A stretch of DNA of 64,000 nt from the NCBI RefSeq assembly GCF_033954455.1, contig NZ_CP121473.1, positions 5,194,501 to 5,258,500 of the forward strand, read 5' to 3'. Below, one piece after another: positions 17,338 to 25,824 of this stretch. The notes under the pieces are model-generated. The model was not told where the DNA came from, did not search any database, and saw nothing but the letters and a program-made list of their open reading frames with translations. The position numbers and the translations under genes are program-made. Source of the stretch: Thiorhodovibrio litoralis (GTDB lineage: Bacteria > Pseudomonadota > Gammaproteobacteria > Chromatiales > Chromatiaceae). The first letter of the stretch is position 1, and every line of letters starts with the position of its first letter.

Positions 17338-19776
17338 ATGCCCGATTTCCCGTCCGCCGGTCGGTGTCCTGCTGCCACCCCCTTGCCGATCTTGTCTGAC
17401 GCACGGAGCCTGGCCCCCGTTGTCCCGCACCTCCTCGCGGCGGCCCTCGCTCTGCTATTGCTGCCCGCTGTGCCGGCACTCGCAGCCGGCTCGGCCGACG
17501 CGGCCCACGAAGCCGCCGCCGACGGCTATATCGGCAGCGCGCGCTGCGGCACCTGCCACGCCACCGAGCTCACCGCCTGGCAGGGCTCCCACCATGACCT
17601 GGCCATGGCCGAGGCGACGCCGGAGAACATCCTCGGTGACTTCGATGACGCCAAATTCACCGCCCACGGCGTCACCACCCGCTTCTACCGTGACGGCGAC
17701 GCATTCCGGGTCGACACCGACGGCCCGGACGGCAAGCCCGCGAGTTATTCCATCGCCTACACATTCGGCTGGACGCCCTTGCAGCAATACCTGATCCGCT
17801 TTCCGGGCGGGCGGCTGCAAGCGCTCGGCATTGCCTGGGATTCACGCCCGGCGGACCAGGGCGGTCAGCGCTGGTTCCACCTCTACCCGGACGAGGCGGA
17901 CTACGGCCCCGATAACCCGCTGCACTGGACCAACCGCGACCAGACATGGAACTACCAGTGCGCCGAGTGCCACTCCACCGATCTGCACAAGGGCTACGAT
18001 CTGAGCAAGGACGCCTACACCACCACCTGGGCCGAGATCGACGTCGCCTGCGAGGCCTGCCACGGCCCCGGCGCCGCGCACGCAAAACAGGCCGAGGCCG
18101 CAGCAGCGGGCAATGCCGAGGCCTGGGACGTCCACAAGGGCCTGGCGCCGGACCTCGCTGACCGCGACAACCCCATTTGGCCGCAAGATCCGGAGACCGG
18201 CCTGCCACACCGCGAGCCGGCCCGCAGCAGTCATGCCGAGGTCAACACCTGCGCCCGGTGCCACGCCCGCCGCGGCCAGCTACACGTTCCCTACACCCCG
18301 GACGCACCGCTGGAGGACACCCATCGGCTGGCCCTGCTGACGGAGGGCCTGTACTACGCCGACGGGCAGATCCAAGACGAGGTGTTCGTGCACGGCTCCT
18401 ACATCCAGAGCCGCATGTTCCACCAGGGCGTCACCTGCAGCGACTGCCACGATCCGCACTCCTTGCAACAGCGCGCGCCCGGCAACGCTGTCTGCGCTCG
18501 CTGCCATGCGCCGGCGCGCTACGACAGCGCCGAGCACCATCATCACCCAATGACCGAAACTGAAACTGCGGGCGCCAAGGGCAGCGGTACCGCCTGCGTC
18601 GACTGCCACATGCCCGAGCGCAACTACATGGTCATAGACGCCCGCGCCGACCACAGCCTGCGCATCCCGCGCCCGGACCTCGCCGCGACCCTGGGCACGC
18701 CCGACGCCTGCACCGGCTGCCATACCGAGCTGACCCCGGCACAGGCGGCAGAGCAGGTGAAAACCTGGTACGGCACACCGAAGCGCCCGGCGCACTTCGC
18801 CACCGCGCTGCACGCCGGTCACAGCGGAGCGCCGGACGCCGCCGCAAAGCTCGCCAAGCTGGCGGCGGATTCAGAGGCACCCGCGATCGCCCGGGCGACG
18901 GCTCTGGACCTGCTTGCCCAGCAGCCTCAGCCCATCGACCCAGCCCTCTTGGAAGGCATTGCCAAGTCCAATTCCCCGCTGCTGCGCGCCGCCGTCGCCC
19001 GCGCTCTGGAGCGCCTGCCGCCGCAGAACGCGCTCAGCATCGGCCTTGAGCTGCTGGACGACCCAACCCGCGTGGTGCGCATCGATACCGCCCGCGCAAT
19101 GGCCGCCTATGCTCGATTGGAGGCCAACGTCCCCGGTCGTGAATCCCCGCTGCGCAAGGCCCTCGCACCGGCGCTGGCTGAGTACCGCGAGGCCCAGCTC
19201 ACCAACGCCGAGCGCCCGGAAGACTGGCTCAACCTCGGCGTGCTCGACAGCCTGCTGGGCGACTCCGATGCGGCAGAACGCGACTACCGCCAGGCGCTGG
19301 CGCTGGAAGCCGACTTCACGCCCGCCTACGCCAACCTCGCCGATCTGTACCGCGCACTCGGGCGCGACGACGACGGCCGCACGGTGCTTGAACAGGGACT
19401 CAAGCAGGACCCGGACGACGCCGATCTGCTGCACGCACTCGGCCTGTTAGAAATCCGCACCAAGCACCTGCCCGCTGCGGTGGAGCTGCTCGGCCGCGCC
19501 GCCGCGCAGGCCCCGGAGCAGCCCCGCTACGCCTATGTTCATGCTCTGGCGCAGGAGGCGAACGGCGACCCGCGTGCGGCCATCGCCACCCTCACGGCAG
19601 CCACCGACCGCCACCCCAACAACGCCGAGATCGCGCTCGCGCTGGTGAGCCTCAACGCCAAGGCCGGCTACCGCGACGCCGCGATCACCTGGGCAGAGCG
19701 CTACCTGGCCCACTTCCCGGACCCGTCCGGGCAGGTCAGCACGCTGCTGGCGCAGCTTAGGGGGACGGCCGACTAG
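17338..19776 (+). CDS. octaheme c-type cytochrome with C-terminal HEAT/TPR repeats
   Basis: An 812-residue exported protein. A hydrophobic signal segment (HLLAAALALLLLPAVPALAA) precedes eight CxxCH haem-binding motifs: CGTCH (Cys70), CAECH, CEACH, CARCH, CSDCH, CARCH, CVDCH and CTGCH. The haem part ends near residue 465 and includes a HHHH stretch. Then come HEAT-like helices (AAKLAKLAADSEAPAIARATALDLLA) and several TPR units (PEDWLNLGVLDSLLGDSDAAERDYRQALALEADFTPAYANLADLYRALG). Such multihaem/TPR proteins are periplasmic electron-transfer or docking proteins; the redox partner is unknown. GAGGAGAA 3 bases before ATG is a strong ribosome site. The sulfatase 2 gene follows 87 bases later on the same strand, suggesting co-transcription. 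Confidence 0.9.
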   Translation: MPDFPSAGRCPAATPLPILSDARSLAPVVPHLLAAALALLLLPAVPALAAGSADAAHEAAADGYIGSARCGTCHATELTAWQGSHHDLAMAEATPENILGDFDDAKFTAHGVTTRFYRDGDAFRVDTDGPDGKPASYSIAYTFGWTPLQQYLIRFPGGRLQALGIAWDSRPADQGGQRWFHLYPDEADYGPDNPLHWTNRDQTWNYQCAECHSTDLHKGYDLSKDAYTTTWAEIDVACEACHGPGAAHAKQAEAAAAGNAEAWDVHKGLAPDLADRDNPIWPQDPETGLPHREPARSSHAEVNTCARCHARRGQLHVPYTPDAPLEDTHRLALLTEGLYYADGQIQDEVFVHGSYIQSRMFHQGVTCSDCHDPHSLQQRAPGNAVCARCHAPARYDSAEHHHHPMTETETAGAKGSGTACVDCHMPERNYMVIDARADHSLRIPRPDLAATLGTPDACTGCHTELTPAQAAEQVKTWYGTPKRPAHFATALHAGHSGAPDAAAKLAKLAADSEAPAIARATALDLLAQQPQPIDPALLEGIAKSNSPLLRAAVARALERLPPQNALSIGLELLDDPTRVVRIDTARAMAAYARLEANVPGRESPLRKALAPALAEYREAQLTNAERPEDWLNLGVLDSLLGDSDAAERDYRQALALEADFTPAYANLADLYRALGRDDDGRTVLEQGLKQDPDDADLLHALGLLEIRTKHLPAAVELLGRAAAQAPEQPRYAYVHALAQEANGDPRAAIATLTAATDRHPNNAEIALALVSLNAKAGYRDAAITWAERYLAHFPDPSGQVSTLLAQLRGTAD

Positions 19777-19863
19777 CGTTTTTCGCGGGCGCCGCCAATT
19801 CCCTCGGCAGCTCCCGCTTTCCTTGCTCGTAAATTTGGCTCGTAACTCTAACTAGGAGAAACA

Positions 19864-21498
19864 ATGAAAAAGACCTTGCTCAAGCTCGTTCCACTGATTG
19901 CGTTGTCGGCCTGGATGCCCGGCGCCATGGCGGCCACCGAAGCAGCCACCGAAAAGCCCAACATCCTCGTCATCTTCGGCGACGATATCGGCATGTGGAA
20001 TGTCGGTGCCTATACCCACGGCATGATGGGCCAGACGCCCAACATCGACCGCATCGCCAAAGAGGGCATGCTGTTTACCGATCACTACGCGCACCCAAGC
20101 TGTACCGCCGGACGGGCCGCGTTCATCACCGGGCAATTGCCGGTGCGCACCGGTCTGACGACCATCGGCATCCCCGGCTCAAAGCTGGGCCTGCAGAAGG
20201 AAGACCCGACACTGGCCGAGGTGCTGAAGCCGCTTGGCTACGCGACCGGGCAGTTCGGCAAGAACCACTTAGGCGACCGCAACGAGTTCCTGCCGACCGT
20301 GCACGGTTTCGATGAGTTTTACGGCAACCTCTATCACCTCAACGCCGAGGAAGAGCCAGAGCAGCTCGACTACCCGGGGGTGAAGAATCCCGAGTTCACC
20401 AAGAAGTTCGGCCCGCGTGGCGTCCTGCATTGCTGGGCGACGGACACCGACGACCCCACCGAGGACCCGAAATTCGGTCCGATGGGCAAGCAGCGCTGTG
20501 AGGACACCGGTGCCCTTACGCGCGAGCGCATGAAGACCGTCGACGGCGAATTCCTGAAGGCGGCCGAGACCTTCATCGAGAGCAGCGTCAAGGAAGACAA
20601 GCCCTTCTTCGTCTGGTTCAACCCCACCCGGATGCACATCTGGACCCACGTCCCCACGGAGTACATGCAGAAGGCCGTCGACGAGGGGCGCCCCGAGGAC
20701 GATGTTTACCGCGCCGGCATGATCCAGCACGACGAAGAAATTGGCCAGCTGCTGAAGAAGCTCGACGACCTGGGGGTTGCCGACAACACCATCGTGGTCT
20801 ACTCGACCGATAACGGCTACGAGCTGATGTTTTGGCCGGACGGCGGCTACTCGCCCTTCCGCGGCGAGAAGGGCTCGACCTGGGAGGGCGGCGTGCGCGT
20901 GCCGATGCTAGTCCGCTGGCCCGGCCAGATTCCAGCCGGCAGCGTCTCCAACGCCATCCAGAGCCACGAAGACCTGTTCGTCACCCTGGCCTCGGCTGCG
21001 GGCGAGCCGGACCTCAAGGCTAAGCTGCTTGAGGGCGCGGAGATGGGCGACATGACCTACAAGGTCCACCTGGACGGCGTCGACAATCTCGATCTATGGA
21101 CCGGCAAGACGGACAAATCCGCCCGTAAGGACTACTTCTATTACGACGAGGCGACGCTCACCGGCGTGCGCGTAGGAGATTGGAAGATGCTGTTCGGGGT
21201 CAAGGAGAACGGGCTGTGGTGGGACCCCATTGTTTATCCGTCGGCGCCCTATCTGTTCAACCTGCGCATGGACCCCATGGAACGCTTCGACCCCCTTTCC
21301 CACGAATGGGGCTATATGGGCCGCAAGTTCCTAGCGCAGAAGATGTGGACCCTGGTGCCGGCACAAGGGATCATCGCCGAGCACATGAAGAGCCTGCAGG
21401 AATGGCCGCCGCGCCAACGGGCAGACTCGCTGAGCCTGCAGAAGGCCACGGAGCGGGTGATGCAGCAGCTTGAGAATAACCCCGGCCAGGTCTGGTAA
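19864..21498 (+). CDS. exported sulfatase 2 (formylglycine-type)
   Basis: A 544-residue paralogue of sulfatase 1. Signal peptide MKKTLLKLVPLIALSAWMPGAMA is followed by the metal-site segment ILVIFGDDIG, the modified-Cys motif SCTAGR (Cys80; again CxAxR), FGKNHLGDR, FFVWFNPTRMHI and VVYSTDNGYE. The protein is expected in the periplasm. The substrate cannot be read from sequence. AGGAG lies 6 bases before the ATG. Genomic pairing with an octahaem cytochrome is unusual for a sulfatase and may mean sulfate-ester breakdown is tied to oxidation of the released alcohol or phenol, but that is inference. Confidence 0.9.
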   Translation: MKKTLLKLVPLIALSAWMPGAMAATEAATEKPNILVIFGDDIGMWNVGAYTHGMMGQTPNIDRIAKEGMLFTDHYAHPSCTAGRAAFITGQLPVRTGLTTIGIPGSKLGLQKEDPTLAEVLKPLGYATGQFGKNHLGDRNEFLPTVHGFDEFYGNLYHLNAEEEPEQLDYPGVKNPEFTKKFGPRGVLHCWATDTDDPTEDPKFGPMGKQRCEDTGALTRERMKTVDGEFLKAAETFIESSVKEDKPFFVWFNPTRMHIWTHVPTEYMQKAVDEGRPEDDVYRAGMIQHDEEIGQLLKKLDDLGVADNTIVVYSTDNGYELMFWPDGGYSPFRGEKGSTWEGGVRVPMLVRWPGQIPAGSVSNAIQSHEDLFVTLASAAGEPDLKAKLLEGAEMGDMTYKVHLDGVDNLDLWTGKTDKSARKDYFYYDEATLTGVRVGDWKMLFGVKENGLWWDPIVYPSAPYLFNLRMDPMERFDPLSHEWGYMGRKFLAQKMWTLVPAQGIIAEHMKSLQEWPPRQRADSLSLQKATERVMQQLENNPGQVW

Positions 21499-21517
21499 AA
21501 CCAATCCCCGTCGGTCT

Positions 21518-21543
21518 GACTGCCGGCATGGAGTCCGGCAGTC
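21518..21543 (+). terminator. hairpin after sulfatase 2
   Basis: Inverted repeat GACTGCCGG / CCGGCAGTC with an 8-base loop, 20 bases after the stop. There is no clear T run, so it may also protect the 3' end of the mRNA. Confidence 0.5.
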
Positions 21544-21662
21544 GGCCTGGGGATTATCAAGTTCTATTGACCGGCACGACGCTCCGGCGTCGTGACGGTC
21601 TATCTGAATGGTTCAGGGCACGCGGGATCCCTGCTACCGCTTCCTAATCTTCGATGGCTGCG

Positions 21663-22292
21663 TTAGCGGTTCATACCCGGAGGGCCAGGATTGCGTTGCT
21701 GGGTCTGCGTGACCTCGCCAACGATTACGTTGCGGAACTGCGCAACGACGCCGTCTCCGATCTTGACGCCATCGAGCAGCGAGGTGTCTGTGACGTCGAA
21801 GGTCTGCGTCTGATTGGGTCCTTTGATGGTCACCGTGCCGGCTGCCTTATCGACGCCGACGATCTTGCCCGAAACCGACACTGTGTCGGTGATGGTACCG
21901 CCTGGCTTCCTGCCTGGGTCCCGCTGGACATCGGTGGTTATATCCATCCCGGTCGGCGTTCCTGCGTCGGCTGGCGTTAGCCCGATCAGCGCACTGCTGA
22001 TCTCTGTGATCGTCACCTGGTCACCGATCTTGATCTGATCGATCCGGCTCACCTCCGGGGGAACGTTCAGGACGTGAAAAACACCTTCGTCATCTTTAAG
22101 TGTCATCAACCGGGTCTCGGTGTTCACAACCATGACCTCGCCTGCAAGTTGGCTGCCGCTGATCTCGGCAACGACGGGTTCCATTGCCTGCGAAAACGCG
22201 ACACCGGGCAACGCTGCCCCAGCGCTCAGCAAAGCGGCTAAAGCAAGTTTTGGGGCAAGTTTGGGGGCACGTTTGGAAAAGTTCTTCTGCAT
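21663..22292 (-). CDS. exported protein with two DUF5666-like beta domains
   Basis: A 209-residue periplasmic protein. The signal peptide (LALAALLSAGAALPGVAFS) is preceded by KRAPKLAPKLA, encoded by a degenerate 12-base repeat. The mature part has two similar units, VNTETRLMTLKDDEGVFHVL...IKIGDQVTI and VDKAAGTVTIKGPNQTQTFD...VKIGDGVVAQF. Each looks like the small OB-like barrel seen in DUF5666-type proteins. No function is known for these. AGAGGA lies 6 bases before the ATG. It heads a row of three small exported proteins on the minus strand, each with its own ribosome site and 100-140 bases of spacing. Confidence 0.75.
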   Translation of the reverse strand: MQKNFSKRAPKLAPKLALAALLSAGAALPGVAFSQAMEPVVAEISGSQLAGEVMVVNTETRLMTLKDDEGVFHVLNVPPEVSRIDQIKIGDQVTITEISSALIGLTPADAGTPTGMDITTDVQRDPGRKPGGTITDTVSVSGKIVGVDKAAGTVTIKGPNQTQTFDVTDTSLLDGVKIGDGVVAQFRNVIVGEVTQTQQRNPGPPGMNR

Positions 22293-22408
22293 GAGATGTC
22301 CTCTGATTTCAGTTAGTTAATCGGCACGCCATCAGGATGTGCCCTCGATCACCGCTCGCAGTGCGTCTTCCCTGTCACCCGATACTCCTTTTGCATCTTG
22401 TCTCAGCG

Positions 22409-22684
22409 TCAGCAGTCCTTGTTGCAGATCGACGCATCGGCCTCGCAGTCTCTGATGCAGGACGATACCGAGACATCCGCCTCATCGAAGTGCCTCACAT
22501 CGCTCCGCGCGGTGGTATCTCGACAGAATTGCTTGCATGTTGCCAAGGTCGCTTCGCAAGCTGATAAACATTCCGATCCGGATTGTGCACCGGACAGACC
22601 CAGAGTCTGCAATTCACTCGGTCCGTCTTCTCCCCAGGCAAAGAGCGGAAGCAGACACAGGGCGGTCAAAGCGATACGTTTCAT
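22409..22684 (-). CDS. small exported protein with twin CX3C-X6-CX3C repeats
   Basis: A 91-residue protein with a signal peptide (MKRIALTALCLLPLFAWG). The mature part has eight cysteines in two copies of the same spacing: CLSAC-(6)-CKQFC and CIRDC-(6)-CNKDC. The spacing predicts two helical hairpins held by disulfides, similar in layout to CHCH-type folds, or a metal-binding protein. I do not recognise a named family. GAGGAA 6 bases before the ATG supports this start rather than a longer frame from 22729. Confidence 0.75.
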   Translation of the reverse strand: MKRIALTALCLLPLFAWGEDGPSELQTLGLSGAQSGSECLSACEATLATCKQFCRDTTARSDVRHFDEADVSVSSCIRDCEADASICNKDC

Positions 22685-22820
22685 TGCGTGTTCCTCAAAA
22701 GTTGGAGCAGTTCGCTCTCGTCTGGTCACGACGATTGAAACCCAGACCAGCCTGTGGTCCTAGTATCCATGACCAAACAAGGCCGGGTCATCATGTTGCA
22801 ATGCTCCCAATATGCGGTGA

Positions 22821-23096
22821 TCAGGGGATATAGCCAGGCGCATTTGGTCCCAGGTTTGGCTCATCCGTGATGGCCGCGTCGTAGAGGTCCGCCTCCATGT
22901 CCACTGGGCCACCCTCGTTGCTGCTGCCATCCCCTAGGTCTTCGACCTGCGCAGCTTCGCCGCTGACGGGGCGGCCTGTGTCGGCGCTGATCCCTTCTAC
23001 GACCACCTGATCACCGCAGCCAGACAGCCAGAGCACAGATAACAGTGGGGCGAGACCGATCATTCGGAGGCTCGTTCGCGTGCGGGTCGTCTTCAT
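22821..23096 (-). CDS. small lipoprotein
   Basis: A 91-residue protein with signal peptide and lipobox WLSGC near residue 27. It is followed by an acidic low-complexity tail rich in Gly, Asp and Glu (AAQVEDLGDGSSNEGGPVDME). It is probably an outer-membrane lipoprotein of unknown role. AAGGAG lies 9 bases before the ATG. A copy of the dispersed 20-bp element lies about 190 bases upstream, in the same orientation. Confidence 0.7.
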   Translation of the reverse strand: MKTTRTRTSLRMIGLAPLLSVLWLSGCGDQVVVEGISADTGRPVSGEAAQVEDLGDGSSNEGGPVDMEADLYDAAITDEPNLGPNAPGYIP

Positions 23097-23286
23097 AAGC
23101 TAAGGCTCCTTAAAGTGATGCCGGAACAGCATGGGTTACGGACGCTTCCTTTCCCGGTGACTGTCCCTCGGACGGCCTGGCGGCCTAGGCGCAGCGCGCC
23201 CGGTGGTCGGCTCGCCAGTCGTTCCTCTCGAGGATCAGGAAATTTCAGAAGCGCGGGCAGGATTTTGCCCCATCAAGCGAGGTCGC

Positions 23287-23326
23287 GACCTACCATTTCG
23301 CGCCAATTGGCGCGCAATGGTCAGAC
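23287..23326. promoter_or_regulatory. dispersed 20-bp element, two copies back to back
   Basis: On the minus strand it reads TTGGCGCGAAATGGTAGGTC (ending at 23287) and on the plus strand TTGGCGCGCAATGGTCAGAC (starting at 23307). The two copies abut head to head through CCAATTGG. The minus copy faces the small lipoprotein gene at 22821-23096. The plus copy faces the transposon. Four more copies are listed at 34284, 43281, 48795 and 59842. Confidence 0.6.
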
Positions 23327-23330
23327 TGAG

Positions 23331-23629
23331 ACGCCGAAACCGAGCAAACTTATCGATTGACCTAGGGCGACGGCTCGCCGGCAGAGGGAGCGAAGCCGCC
23401 TGGCTTCTGTCACCAGGCCCTTTACGGGGTAGAGTCTCACGGCCCAGCCGGCGGAAAGCCTGCATCTATTTTCCGGGGCAGCACTGTCGCACTGGCTATC
23501 CCTGCCCGCCCTGAAGGATGGGGGTTTCTCGCGGAGGAACTGATGAATGAATCGCGCTGAGCCTGAGCAGACTATTTGCGGGAATCGGCCGCGATTCTGA
23601 GCAAATTCAGTGAGGGAAAACAAAAAACC
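23331..23629. other. region left of the transposon genes, no gene recognised
   Basis: About 300 bases holding no convincing coding frame. One end of the four-gene transposon should lie here or just to the right, but I could not find terminal inverted repeats or a target duplication by eye. Confidence 0.4.
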
Positions 23630-23702
23630 CCCTCAAACAACTTGACGCAAGTTGTCCGAGAGGGCTGTCTCCGAATTTCGCCAAAAACCAGGAGACAGTC
23701 CC
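23630..23702 (+). promoter_or_regulatory. two overlapping hairpins in the leader of the first transposon gene
   Basis: Hairpin A pairs CCCTC..ACAACTTG with CAAGTTGT..GAGGG (23630-23664). Hairpin B pairs CTGTCTCC with GGAGACAG (23665-23698), flanked by GGG/CCC that share bases with hairpin A. The two cannot both form fully. Hairpin B includes the only GGAG before the GTG start. The arrangement looks like attenuation or translational control of transposition. Confidence 0.45.
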
Positions 23703-23703
23703 A

Positions 23704-24273
23704 GTGTGTCACGCCTTTCTTGCCGACACGAACTTTTACCAACTGCTCACCCGGATCGACGAGTCGATTGCCGAGGAAGTCCGCGCGGGCGGCTGTGACT
23801 GCGGTGGTGCGTTGCACAGCGCCCGTTATCCGCGTAAGCCCCGAGGTGTTGTGCGTGGCGTCTTGGATGAGAGCTACCAGAGCCGTCTGAGTTTCTGCTG
23901 TGCCGCGGACGGGTGCCGGCGGCGCAGCACCCCGCCTTCCGTTCGGTTTCTGGGCCGCAAGGTCTATCTCGGGGTCATCGTCGTGCTGATTTCGGCCCTG
24001 CATGACGGACTGAGCGCATCGCGTCGCCGGCGCTTGATCAAGACGCTTGGTGTCACCGTCCAAACCCTGCGGCGGTGGCAGCACTGGTGGCGTGAGCAGT
24101 TTGTGCAAACCCGCTGCTTTCGATCCTTGGCTGGTCTGTTGATGCCGCCGATCGCCACCGAGCACCTGCCAGGATCCCTGCTGGAAAAATTGAGCGCAAA
24201 AGCGTTGTCCGAGCGCGTCGTGCAACTGCTGATATTGATCGCCCCGAGCACGACAGCGACAGGCTTGCTGTAG
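23704..24273 (+). CDS. Cys-rich (Zn-ribbon-like) transposon protein
   Basis: A 189-residue protein starting at GTG. The N-terminal half has putative zinc ligands, CDCGGALH near residue 38 and FCCAADGCRRR near residue 63, around a basic segment. The C-terminal half is helical and has RRRLIKTLGVTVQTLRRWQHWW, a possible helix-turn-helix. It is therefore a candidate DNA-binding accessory protein of the transposon, perhaps end recognition or target choice. I do not recognise a named family. The leader upstream has two exclusive hairpins. A gap of about 90 bases separates it from the transposase. Confidence 0.65.
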   Translation: MCHAFLADTNFYQLLTRIDESIAEEVRAGGCDCGGALHSARYPRKPRGVVRGVLDESYQSRLSFCCAADGCRRRSTPPSVRFLGRKVYLGVIVVLISALHDGLSASRRRRLIKTLGVTVQTLRRWQHWWREQFVQTRCFRSLAGLLMPPIATEHLPGSLLEKLSAKALSERVVQLLILIAPSTTATGLL

Positions 24274-24366
24274 GGCAACGCCAACCCGCAGAAGACCTCA
24301 TCGCGCCGCTGGGCGGCGCCTTCTAGACTCCCGGTGATGTGTGAAACAACTGGGAGGTGAAGACGA

Positions 24367-25824
24367 ATGTCCGATGACAACGGCCTCGGTGATCCCGATG
24401 GTTGGGCGCGGTTGCGCTTTGCCATTATTGGTCCTTTATTGGCTGATCCTGCGCCGGCGAACGCGCTGGGCGCGCGGCTGAAGGCGCTGGCGGCCAAGTC
24501 ATGGCGTCATCCGGTGACTGGGCGGGCGGTCAGTTTTAGCTTTGGGACCTTGGAGCGCTGGTATTACCTCGCACGCGATGCCCAAGACCCGGTGACCGCA
24601 CTGCGCCCGCGCCGGCGCAGCGATGCCGGGGAGCAGCGCGCGCTGAGCCCGCGCCTGATGGAGGCCGTACAGGCGCAATACCGCGACTACCCCGGTTGGA
24701 CGGTGCAGCTGCATTACGACAACCTCGCCGCCTTGTGCGCGGGCGATGAAACCCTGGGGCCGCTGCCCTCCTATGCCACCGTGCGCCGCTTCATGAAGCG
24801 CGCGGGCCTGCACCGCCGGCGTGTCCCGGCGCGCAAGACACCCGGGGCCGAGCAGGCCGCGCGGCGCCTGGAGGCCTGCGAGGTGCGCAGCTATGAAGCC
24901 CAGTATGTCCATGCCTTGTGGCATCTGGACTTTCATCATGGCTCGCGCAACGTCCTCACCCGGGGTGGCGTCTGGGTCAAGCCCCTGCTGCTGGCGGTCA
25001 TCGACGATCACTCGCGCCTGATCTGCCATCTGCAGTGGTACCTCGATGAGACCACCGAGACCTTGGTGCATGGTCTGGGACAGGCGTTGCACAAGCGCGG
25101 GCTGCCGCGCGCCCTGATGAGCGATAACGGCGCGGCAATGCAGGCCGAGGAATTCACCGCCGGATTGCATGCGCTGGGCATCCTCCACGAGCCGACCCTG
25201 CCGTACAGCCCGTATCAGAACGCCAAGCAGGAGCGCTTCTGGGCCACGCTGGAAGGCCGCCTGATGGCGATGCTTAAGGGGCTGGAGGAGCTGAGCCTGC
25301 AGCGGCTCAACACCCTCACTCAGGCGTGGGTGGAGCAGGAGTACCACCGCAAGGTCCACAGTGAGACCGCCGCCACGCCGCTTGCGCGTCTTCTCGATGC
25401 GCCCAACGTGGGGCGCCCCTGTCCGGACAGCGAGCAGGTCCGCGCCGCTTTTCGTTGTCGCGTCCAACGCCGTCAGCGCCGCAGCGATGGGACGCTCAGC
25501 CTGGCGGGCAAGCGCTTCGAGGTGCCGGCGCGCTTGCGTCACCTTGAGCAACTGCATATCGCTTATGCCCGCTGGGATCTGAGTGCTGTGGACGTGGTTG
25601 ATCCCCACTCGGGCGCCATCCTCTGCCGCCTCTATCCCCTCGATAAAGCCGCCAATGCCTCCGGGCAGCGTCGGCGCCTTGAGCCCGCCGGCGCACCGCC
25701 ACCGCCATCACAACGCGCCACGACGCTGCCACCGTTGCTGCGCGACTTGCTCGCCGAGTATGCCGCCACCGGTCTGCCGCCGGCCTATCTGCCAAAACAC
25801 GATGACCTGGAATCCAGTCGATGA
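24367..25824 (+). CDS. rve-type (DDE) transposase, TniA/Mu-like
   Basis: A 485-residue transposase with an N-terminal helix-turn-helix region (PVTGRAVSFSFGTLERWYYLA). An RNase-H-like integrase core follows: the first Asp in HALWHLDFHHGSRNVL, the second in ALMSDNGAAM, and the Glu in SPYQNAKQERFWATLEGRL, about 35 residues later. A Mu-type C-terminal beta-barrel (DGTLSLAGKRFEVPARL) follows, then a Pro-rich tail. It carries out strand cleavage and joining. GGGAGGTGA before the ATG is a strong ribosome site. The stop overlaps the ATPase start by 4 bases, as expected for a transposase that works with an AAA partner. Confidence 0.9.
   Translation: MSDDNGLGDPDGWARLRFAIIGPLLADPAPANALGARLKALAAKSWRHPVTGRAVSFSFGTLERWYYLARDAQDPVTALRPRRRSDAGEQRALSPRLMEAVQAQYRDYPGWTVQLHYDNLAALCAGDETLGPLPSYATVRRFMKRAGLHRRRVPARKTPGAEQAARRLEACEVRSYEAQYVHALWHLDFHHGSRNVLTRGGVWVKPLLLAVIDDHSRLICHLQWYLDETTETLVHGLGQALHKRGLPRALMSDNGAAMQAEEFTAGLHALGILHEPTLPYSPYQNAKQERFWATLEGRLMAMLKGLEELSLQRLNTLTQAWVEQEYHRKVHSETAATPLARLLDAPNVGRPCPDSEQVRAAFRCRVQRRQRRSDGTLSLAGKRFEVPARLRHLEQLHIAYARWDLSAVDVVDPHSGAILCRLYPLDKAANASGQRRRLEPAGAPPPPSQRATTLPPLLRDLLAEYAATGLPPAYLPKHDDLESSR

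Noticed and set aside
24499-25608. 369-codon minus-strand frame opposite the transposase
   Set aside because: Mirror of the transposase codons; no family features.
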